Shown: one piece after another, positions 58,926 through 64,000 of the stretch
Position numbering within the stretch: position 1 is the stretch's first letter
Layout: every line of letters starts with the position of its first letter
Origin: JAXMAO01 sp046350375
GTDB lineage: Bacteria; Planctomycetota; Phycisphaerae; UBA1845; UTPLA1
Direction of reading: 5' to 3'
Length of the DNA: 64,000 bases
Assembly (NCBI GenBank): GCA_046350375.1
Contig: JAXMAO010000003.1
Location: forward strand, 1-64,000
Notes under the pieces: generated by a model
What the model was told of the DNA's origin: nothing
The model's database searches: none
The model's input: the letters and a program-made list of their open reading frames with translations, nothing else
Made by a program: the position numbers and the translations under genes

Positions 58926-59303
58926 TTACTGCGCCGGAACCGGGGCCGCGACCGCCGCCGAGACATCCGAGTACACCCCGAACAGCTCGGTCAGCCGCGT
59001 CGTCCGCAGCAGCTCGCGGATTGCCGGTGTCGGGTTCACCATGCGGATGACCGCCCCGGCACGGCGCGCCCGGATGTGCGCCGCCACGATCGACCCCAGG
59101 CCGGTCGACTCGATGAAACTCAGCCCCGACAGATCCAACACAACGACCCCGGGGCGCTCCTCGAGCACCGCCAGGAGCCGCGCCCGGATCTCCTCAGACT
59201 GTTCCATGGTCGATGCGCCGCGCAGCGCCACCACGGTCGCCCCCGCGCGACGCTCGACGCTCATGCTCAGCGGCTCGTCCATCGCCCCGCCCGCCGGGTT
59301 CAT
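58926..59303 (-). CDS. STAS-domain anti-anti-sigma factor
   Basis: A 125-residue STAS protein with V-V-V-L-D-L-S-G-L-S-F-I-E-S-T-G-L-G-S-I, where the S-T of D-x-S-G-L-x-F-x-x-S-T-G is the phosphosite. The start ATG 59303 overlaps the kinase stop as ATGA, a strict RsbV/RsbW-type pair in reversed order. It presumably binds and sequesters the adjacent kinase when dephosphorylated. The first ~20 residues are poorly conserved. Confidence 0.87.
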   Translation of the reverse strand: MNPAGGAMDEPLSMSVERRAGATVVALRGASTMEQSEEIRARLLAVLEERPGVVVLDLSGLSFIESTGLGSIVAAHIRARRAGAVIRMVNPTPAIRELLRTTRLTELFGVYSDVSAAVAAPVPAQ

Positions 59304-59746
59304 CGCTCGTTCACCTTCACCATGTGGACTTCGTTTCCGGACCGGTTGTATTCCACCCGCGTCATGTACGCCCGCATCAGCATCAGCCCGCGCCCGCACG
59401 GCCGCTCGATGTTCTCGGGCAGCGTCGGGTCCGGCACGTCGTCGGGCTGAAAACCGCGCCCCTCGTCGCACACGATGATCGTCGTCTCGGCCGGCGTGAC
59501 CTTGTATTTCACCCGCACGCGCTTGGTCGGGTCGTTGCGATTGCCGTGCCGCACGGCGTTGGTCATCGCCTCTTCCAATGCCAGCTTGATCGCGAAGATG
59601 TCCTCTTCATGATAGCCCGCCGCCTCGACTTCGCGCAGAATCTCCTGCTCCGGCCGTTTTGCATCGGCCAGCGTGTTGGCGATCACGATCTCTCGCAACG
59701 TGTCCGACACCTTGTCCCGGCCGCCGCCGATCCCGATTGCGATCAC
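59300..59746 (-). CDS. HATPase_c anti-sigma factor kinase (RsbW-like)
   Basis: A 148-residue GHKL ATPase. N-box A-L-E-E-A-M-T-N-A-V-R-H-G-N, G1 box C-D-E-G-R-G-F, and G2 region R-G-L-M-L-M-R. It phosphorylates STAS proteins and can bind a sigma factor. No sigma factor gene is in the window. GTG 59746 is used; GTG 59710 would remove 12 residues. It is co-translated with the downstream STAS gene. Confidence 0.86.
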   Translation of the reverse strand: MIAIGIGGGRDKVSDTLREIVIANTLADAKRPEQEILREVEAAGYHEEDIFAIKLALEEAMTNAVRHGNRNDPTKRVRVKYKVTPAETTIIVCDEGRGFQPDDVPDPTLPENIERPCGRGLMLMRAYMTRVEYNRSGNEVHMVKVNER

Positions 59747-59796
59747 CCCGCCGAGCCGCCGCCGCGGCCGTGCGCCGCGCCGCCGGGCCGGCCCCG

Positions 59797-60153
59797 CTAC
59801 AGACTCGCCCGCGCCTGCTCCAGCGTGTCATGTATGTCGAACATCTTGTTCAAGCGCGTGATCTTGAAGATCTCGTAGATCTGTGGCTTGATGTCGCTGA
59901 GCTTCAAGAGCCCCTTTTTTTCCTTCACCCGCTTGTTCAGCGATATCAGCATTCCCAGCGCCGCGCTCGCCAGGTGGTCGACGTTTGAAAACGACAGCAG
60001 CAACCGGGCCCCGTCGTTCTTATCGACAAGGCTCATCAGCTCTTCATTGATCTCCTGGATGCTCAGCTCATCCAGAATCTTCCGGTCGGTGAACTGAACC
60101 ACCGACAGCGTCCCCAGCTTCGTCACCCGCAATCGCGATGCCGCTTCCGACAT
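59797..60153 (-). CDS. STAS-domain protein
   Basis: A 118-residue STAS protein: L-L-L-S-F-S-N-V-D-H-L-A-S-A-A-L-G-M-L is the phosphosite region, with A-S-A in place of S-T-G; K-L-S-D-I-K and N-K-M-F-D-I-H follow. AAGGAG precedes ATG 60153. It heads the minus-strand group (then kinase, then STAS) under a strong promoter at 60204-60233, and may be co-transcribed with them. Confidence 0.85.
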   Translation of the reverse strand: MSEAASRLRVTKLGTLSVVQFTDRKILDELSIQEINEELMSLVDKNDGARLLLSFSNVDHLASAALGMLISLNKRVKEKKGLLKLSDIKPQIYEIFKITRLNKMFDIHDTLEQARASL

Positions 60154-60203
60154 TGCCGCCGCTCCTTCCGGATGAGGCGATCCGGCGATAAATCCCCGGT
60201 CAG

Positions 60204-60233
60204 ATAATATCTTGCGGCGTTTTTTCTTGTCAA
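60204..60233 (-). promoter_or_regulatory. Putative promoter of the STAS/kinase operon
   Basis: Minus strand consensus TTGACA (60233-60228), an 18-bp spacer and TATTAT (60209-60204). Confidence 0.6.
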
Positions 60234-60351
60234 ACAAGCCTCCCGGGCGGCCCGCACGAATATTGTCCCCCCCGCCGCGAAATATCCCTCTGGCCGCGTC
60301 GTTGTGTCGAATGGAAGCGAGCTGCGCGATCACATCGCGGAAGTAAAGGTC

Positions 60352-60531
60352 ATGGCACAATACCTCCACTGCCCCCACTGCACCTATCCCACCGTCGTCG
60401 CGCCTCAGCATCGCGGCCGCGAAATCCGCTGCCGACAGTGCGGCACCATCTTCGTCGTCGCCACCCAGCGCCACCCCGAAGACCGCCTCATCCGCCGCAC
60501 CGGCTCGCGCCCGGCCCCGCACGCGCCGTAG
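60352..60531 (+). CDS. Small zinc-ribbon protein
   Basis: A 59-residue protein with two Cys pairs, C-P-H-C and C-R-Q-C, spaced 17 residues apart, as in MJ0042-type or FmdB-like zinc ribbons. The tail is Arg/Pro-rich. ATG 60352 begins M-A-Q-Y-L-H-C-P-H-C. It is divergent from the STAS operon. The function is unknown. Confidence 0.6.
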   Translation: MAQYLHCPHCTYPTVVAPQHRGREIRCRQCGTIFVVATQRHPEDRLIRRTGSRPAPHAP

Positions 60532-60580
60532 CCGGCCACGCCCGAGCCGCCGGTCACGTTCGAACTTTGCACCCGCGTGG

Positions 60581-60632
60581 CACGGGCGCCTCGCCCGTGA
60601 AGAACCAGGGTGGGACGGGCGTTCAGCCCGTC
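60581..60632 (+). repeat. Two adjacent dispersed hairpin repeats
   Basis: CACGGGCGCCTCGCCCGTG (60581-60599) is a perfect hairpin preceded by GTGG; GACGGGCGTTCAGCCCGTC (60614-60632) is a variant. Same family as at 20676, 25294 and 25564. Confidence 0.85.
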
Positions 60633-60738
60633 AGGCGTCACCCGTCCGCGCCGCCACGCCCGCGCGACGCGGCCCCGCACGATTCTGCCCAACGTCGTCG
60701 TGAAACCGCAGCCCCGCGGACGCACGCGCCCGGCCGCC

Positions 60739-60766
60739 TTGACCCTCTCTCGACCCGCGGTAGCCT
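60739..60766 (+). promoter_or_regulatory. Putative promoter of the gene at 60777
   Basis: TTGACC (60739-60744), a 16-bp spacer and TAGCCT (60761-60766), ten nt before the ATG. Confidence 0.4.
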
Positions 60767-60776
60767 GCAATTCAAG

Positions 60777-61427
60777 ATGCCATCAATCCCCAATTGGTAT
60801 CAGCTCATCGCCGGCCCGTCCGCCCCGCGACCCGGCCAGCCCGCGCCCGCCGCGTTTGTGCTGCCACTGTCGTCCGTTGCGCCGAATCCAGCCGCCGCCG
60901 CGAGGCCGGCCGCTCACACTCTGCCGCGCCCCATCGGCGCGCTGCTCCTCGACACGCTTCCCGCGATTGCGCTCACGCCCGGCCAGCCGCAGCCCATTCG
61001 CGCCCCAGTCGCCGACGCCCTCGACGCTGCCGCGGCCCTGGGCGCGACGCTGCTGATTGCCCCCTGGCCCGACGCCCCCGAAAGACCCGACGACGCCGAG
61101 CGCGTCGCCCTCGACCTCTTCCGCGCCGTGCGGTTCGACGCCGAACGCCGCGCCGTCCGAGTCGCCTGGCAGCTTCCGCCCGCTTCGCTGCACTCGGTGC
61201 AGTTCGTCCGCGCCCTGTTCGACGCCGCCAACTCGCCTTGGGTCGGCGCCGCCTTGGACTCTCGCGCCCACGCGCCGATCGCCACCTGGATTGAGATTCT
61301 CACCCACCGCGTCGCCGCGGTCGCGACAACCGCCACGCCCGATTCGGCCGAGTTTGCCGCCGTCGCTGCCGCGCTCGCGCAGCAACGCTGCGACGCCCCG
61401 ATCATCGTCCTGCCAGTCCCGCGCTAA
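60777..61427 (+). CDS. Hypothetical protein, possibly a degenerate TIM-barrel fragment
   Basis: A 216-residue protein, Ala/Pro-rich, that I do not recognise. After a Pro/Ala-rich first third, strands L-L-I-A-P-W-P, V-R-V-A-W-Q-L-P-P and V-G-A-A-L-D-S-R-A-H-A-P-I-A-T-W-I-E-I-L give a weak resemblance to the end of xylose-isomerase-like TIM barrels (G-x-x-L-D-T-x-H), without the metal ligands being clear. The stop is 10 bp from the convergent gene. The promoter is close to the start. Confidence 0.55.
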   Translation: MPSIPNWYQLIAGPSAPRPGQPAPAAFVLPLSSVAPNPAAAARPAAHTLPRPIGALLLDTLPAIALTPGQPQPIRAPVADALDAAAALGATLLIAPWPDAPERPDDAERVALDLFRAVRFDAERRAVRVAWQLPPASLHSVQFVRALFDAANSPWVGAALDSRAHAPIATWIEILTHRVAAVATTATPDSAEFAAVAAALAQQRCDAPIIVLPVPR

Positions 61428-61437
61428 CCCCGACCTC

Positions 61438-62601
61438 TCACCGCCACGCCCGCGCCGCCGCAATCACCGCCGCGCGCCTCTCGCGCAGCGTTTCATACAC
61501 GTACCGCTCATCCGCTCGATCAGAATACTCCCCGGCACGCACGACCCGCGCCAGCATCTCATCCGTCACCGCCGCCATCTTCGCCGCCATCCACCGCGCG
61601 TCGGCCGCCGTCATTCGGTCGAACGCCGTCTTCGGATTCTGCGGCCGCCACCGCCGCACATCGACCCGCGCCGCAAGTCGACCCACCGCCCGGCTGACCA
61701 CCGGCTGCCGCTCATCGATCGCCGGCCGCACCAGCCCCAGTGTCGCCACCATCACGCACTGCCACTCCACGTCCCACGCGCACCGCCAGCCGCGCCACGC
61801 CTCCTTCGGCCGGCCGTTCCAGCTTCCCAGCGCGCTGTTGAAGTCGATCAGGTAGACCCGCGCCGCGCCATCCTCGTCGGCCACGATGGTGTTGTGATCG
61901 TCCCGGTCGGTCTCGTTCAGCCACACGCCCGCCAGCCGCAGCGCCCGCACCTCGCGCCGCATTCGAAACCGATCCATGCTCGCCGTGCCCAGCAATCGTC
62001 CGCCGATCAGCTCGACCGCGCAGCCCCGCCGCCCGTCGAACCGCGCGTCGCCCGTGCCCGACACGCGCACCACGAACGTGTGCGGCACGCGATATCCCAG
62101 CGCCCAGTACAGCCGCGAACCGATCGCCTCCGCCGCGCTGCCCAGCTCCGGATACTCCGCGTCGTCCAGCTTCACCAGCCAGCGACGCCCGCTCGCATCG
62201 GCCCCCACGAACCCCGCCGTCGCCCCGCCGCGCTTCGGCTCAATCACCCGCCACGGCCCGCGCGGCCGGACCGCGCCGCCAAACGTCGCCGCGTCCACCC
62301 GCGCCAGATTCCGGTTCACGTACCACGCCGAATCCGGCACGCCGCCGCCCGGCGTCACGTCCCACGCCTCGTCGCCCACCAGCGCCCGCCCCGCCCACGT
62401 CCACAGCAGGTAGTCCCGCGCCGGATACAGATAGTTCGTCCGCAGGAAGGTCTCGGCCAGGCTCGGTGCCGGCCGCGTCGTCGCAAACTGAATCTCGCCC
62501 GGCCTGTTGTCGCGCCGCAGCGACCCGCACCCGGCCGCCAACGTCGCCGCGACCAACGCCGCCGCGCGCCGCGTACGCCGCTTTCGCGCCACCGGCTTCA
62601 T
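61438..62601 (-). CDS. Lipoprotein with kinase-like (HipA/PI3K-like) motif
   Basis: A 387-residue protein with signal peptide and lipobox L-V-A-A-T-L-A-A-G-C-G-S-L (cleavage before C25). The central part has W-L-V-K-L-D-D (Lys strand), then D-R-D-D-H-N-T-I-V and V-Y-L-I-D-F-N-S-A-L-G-S, matching the catalytic and metal loops (D-x-x-x-x-N, D-F) of HipA/PI3-kinase-like proteins. Exported kinase-like lipoproteins are known but ill defined; ATP supply outside the cytoplasm is a problem, so activity is uncertain. It is co-oriented with the gene at 62610, 8 bp away. Confidence 0.65.
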   Translation of the reverse strand: MKPVARKRRTRRAAALVAATLAAGCGSLRRDNRPGEIQFATTRPAPSLAETFLRTNYLYPARDYLLWTWAGRALVGDEAWDVTPGGGVPDSAWYVNRNLARVDAATFGGAVRPRGPWRVIEPKRGGATAGFVGADASGRRWLVKLDDAEYPELGSAAEAIGSRLYWALGYRVPHTFVVRVSGTGDARFDGRRGCAVELIGGRLLGTASMDRFRMRREVRALRLAGVWLNETDRDDHNTIVADEDGAARVYLIDFNSALGSWNGRPKEAWRGWRCAWDVEWQCVMVATLGLVRPAIDERQPVVSRAVGRLAARVDVRRWRPQNPKTAFDRMTAADARWMAAKMAAVTDEMLARVVRAGEYSDRADERYVYETLRERRAAVIAAARAWR

Positions 62602-62609
62602 CCGCGCTG

Positions 62610-63407
62610 TTATGCCGCGCCGTCCCGCCCGTCGCAATCGACCGAAACCGCCGCCGACACCAGCCGATGGTCCGACCCGCTCTCGACTGCCACGCCGTAG
62701 GACACGACCGCAACGTCGGGCGTCACCAGGATATGATCGATGACAAACGGTATCCCGTAGGTCGGCCGTGTCCCCGCGTGCCGCCCGCCCGCTGCCCGCC
62801 GGCAGTCCACCATCCCCCGCGCCGCGGCACAATACGCCGGCGCCGGCCAAAACGTGTTGAAATCCCCCATCACGATCGCCGGCCCAGCCAAACCCGCGAT
62901 CCGCGCTCTCAGGTCCAGCGCCTCGCGCCGCCGCGCCGGTTCGCTCCCCGCAAACGTCAGCCACGCCGGCCCGTGCATCGCCGCCAGGTGAACGTTTACC
63001 ACCCACAGCCGCACGCCGTCCACTTCCACCGGCGTCATGATCCCGTACGGATCCTGCCCGCCAACCGCCAGCACCTCCGCCGCGCCCACCCGCCCGCGCG
63101 ACAGCGTCATGTTTCCCACCGGCCGCCGCGTCCAGTGCCACAGCAGCTCGTAGCACCAGCTTCCGCCCAGCGCCGCCCCCGCCGCCGTCGGACCGACGCC
63201 GTCGGAATACCCATGCCCGTCCGGCAGCACCTCTTGCAGGCAGATCACGTCCGCCCGCGCCGCGCGAATGTTCGCCAGCACGGCCGGCCAGTTCCGCCCG
63301 CCCTCGACGTTATACGTCGCCAATCGCAGCGCCACGCGCCGACCGGCCCCGCGGTCGCCCGGCTGCGCTCGACCGACCCGATTCTCCGCCGCCACGCTTG
63401 CTTCCAT
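62610..63407 (-). CDS. Endonuclease/exonuclease/phosphatase-family hydrolase
   Basis: A 265-residue EEP-superfamily protein: L-A-T-Y-N-V-E-G-G, I-C-L-Q-E-V, V-V-N-V-H-L-A, V-M-G-D-F-N-T, I-D-H-I-L and S-D-H-R-L, the full metal and catalytic set. Members cut nucleic acids or dephosphorylate lipids or sugars; the substrate is unclear. No signal peptide is evident. ATG 63407 was chosen; TTG 63425 would add six residues. It is co-transcribed with the kinase-like lipoprotein. Confidence 0.83.
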   Translation of the reverse strand: MEASVAAENRVGRAQPGDRGAGRRVALRLATYNVEGGRNWPAVLANIRAARADVICLQEVLPDGHGYSDGVGPTAAGAALGGSWCYELLWHWTRRPVGNMTLSRGRVGAAEVLAVGGQDPYGIMTPVEVDGVRLWVVNVHLAAMHGPAWLTFAGSEPARRREALDLRARIAGLAGPAIVMGDFNTFWPAPAYCAAARGMVDCRRAAGGRHAGTRPTYGIPFVIDHILVTPDVAVVSYGVAVESGSDHRLVSAAVSVDCDGRDGAA

Positions 63408-63471
63408 CGCCCATTCATCGGCCAAATCGCCGCGCCGAATCCGTCGTCGAACGGTGCCCTGTTTCGCCCGC

Positions 63472-63498
63472 TTGAAACCGCCCGCCGATCGCTATCAT
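63472..63498 (+). promoter_or_regulatory. Putative leaderless promoter of the glycosylase gene
   Basis: TTGAAA (63472-63477), a 15-bp spacer and TATCAT (63493-63498), then 7 nt to ATG 63506. This supports 63506 over the in-frame ATG 63497, which lies inside the -10. Confidence 0.45.
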
Positions 63499-63505
63499 GT
63501 CGCCC

Positions 63506-64000
63506 ATGCCGCCCGACGCCGAAGATCTCCGCAGCGCCCTGCGAATCCGCCTCGAGGCCGACCAATTGCTTGGCGCCCGCGTGCTCCCCATCCGCCCGCC
63601 CGCGCCGCGCTCAGCCGTGCCCGCCAGGGCGCCCGCCGTCGCGCCGGCCCACTCGTCCGCCCCACCGCCGCGCCCCGCATCGTCGCCGCCGGCCGCGCCT
63701 CCGCCGAAACCGATTCCCGCGCCGGCGCCGGCTGACCCTGCTGTCGCCGCCGCGCGCACCGCCTCGCTGCATACACTCGATGTCGAAAAAGTCCGCAACT
63801 GCACGCGCTGCGGCCTGCACCAGGCTCGCACCCGCACCGTCTTCGGACAGGGTTCCCCCACCGCCCGCGTCGTCTTCGTCGGCGAGGCCCCCGGCGCCGA
63901 AGAAGACCGCACCGGCCTCGCCTTCGTCGGCCGCGCCGGCGAACTGCTCACCGCGATGATTGAAAAGGGAATGGGACTGAAACGCGACGACGCCTACATC
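63506..64000 (+). CDS. Uracil-DNA glycosylase family 4/5, 5' part
   Basis: The gene runs off the window; 165 residues are visible. A Pro/Ala-rich linker (~30-80) precedes the start of the SPUDNA-type domain: C-T-R-C-G-L-H-Q-A-R (Cys ligands of a [4Fe-4S] cluster), F-G-Q-G-S, V-V-F-V-G-E-A-P-G-A-E-E-D-R-T-G and F-V-G-R-A-G-E-L-L. Family 4 enzymes remove uracil from DNA. The catalytic C-terminal motifs lie beyond the window. Confidence 0.85.
   Translation, partial: MPPDAEDLRSALRIRLEADQLLGARVLPIRPPAPRSAVPARAPAVAPAHSSAPPPRPASSPPAAPPPKPIPAPAPADPAVAAARTASLHTLDVEKVRNCTRCGLHQARTRTVFGQGSPTARVVFVGEAPGAEEDRTGLAFVGRAGELLTAMIEKGMGLKRDDAYI

Overview
The window is a very GC-rich bacterial chromosome segment and looks planctomycetal, from Planctomycetota or a close relative. 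Four things suggest this: secreted proteins with dockerin/EF-hand-like calcium loops, repeated D-C-N-x-N-G-x-P-D-E-C units and PEP-CTERM-type tails; a radical-SAM aminofutalosine synthase (futalosine route to menaquinone); several SpoIIE/STAS/HATPase regulators; and a dispersed hairpin repeat of the CACGGGCG...CGCCCGTG type, which I recall as common in planctomycete genomes. There is no rRNA, CRISPR array, prophage or insertion sequence. Two tRNA genes are present. The species cannot be named from the sequence.

Layout. 1-1.2 kb: the end of a secreted GH172/DUF2961 protein with a dockerin-like tail. 1.2-4.0 kb: lutCBA lactate-utilization operon on the minus strand, with lutB apparently frameshifted. 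4.0-25.2 kb: a surface-glycan locus. It holds all four activities for GDP-D-glycero-alpha-D-manno-heptose (gmhA, hddA, hddC, gmhB), GDP-mannose 4,6-dehydratase (gmd) with a GDP-fucose-synthase-like reductase, two further epimerases, four glycosyltransferase proteins (one fused to an FkbM-like domain, one to a methyltransferase), three stand-alone methyltransferases, a sulfotransferase, an SGNH hydrolase and a desaturase. 25.3-29.3 kb: two divergent secreted proteins (TSP3-like/VCBS and HAF-repeat). 29.3-36.9 kb: a PilZ pair, tRNA-Gly, a TetR/MddA divergent pair, a SpoIIE phosphatase, a GH57 enzyme, an anchored surface protein and pdxB. 37-43.2 kb: four exported proteins of unknown role, one PEP-CTERM. 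43.3-49.8 kb: a candidate small RNA, tRNA-Arg(GCG), mqnE, a DUF2892 protein, a TPR-like protein, miaB and pilT. 49.5-55.3 kb: a BFD-like protein, aroA, a coiled-coil membrane protein, neuC and a hyaluronan-synthase-like GT2. 55.6-60.5 kb: a ComEA-like HhH protein and a partner-switching region (three STAS proteins, one anti-sigma kinase) around an S41 protease. 60.8-64 kb: a hypothetical protein, a lipoprotein with a kinase-like motif, an EEP-family hydrolase and the start of a family 4/5 uracil-DNA glycosylase.

How the genes work together. The 4-25 kb locus probably builds and decorates a heptose- and 6-deoxyhexose-containing surface glycan; neuC and the membrane GT2 at 52-55 kb may add to the same envelope chemistry. 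Many genes are translationally coupled (ATGA, GTGA, TAATG junctions). At several isolated genes a -10-like box lies only 6-7 nt before the start codon, which implies leaderless mRNAs. Promoter calls are by eye and unproven.

Quality caution. At least two conserved genes (lutB, and the glycosyltransferase starting at 13611) change frame within GC-rich runs. Either these are decaying genes or the assembly contains small indels.
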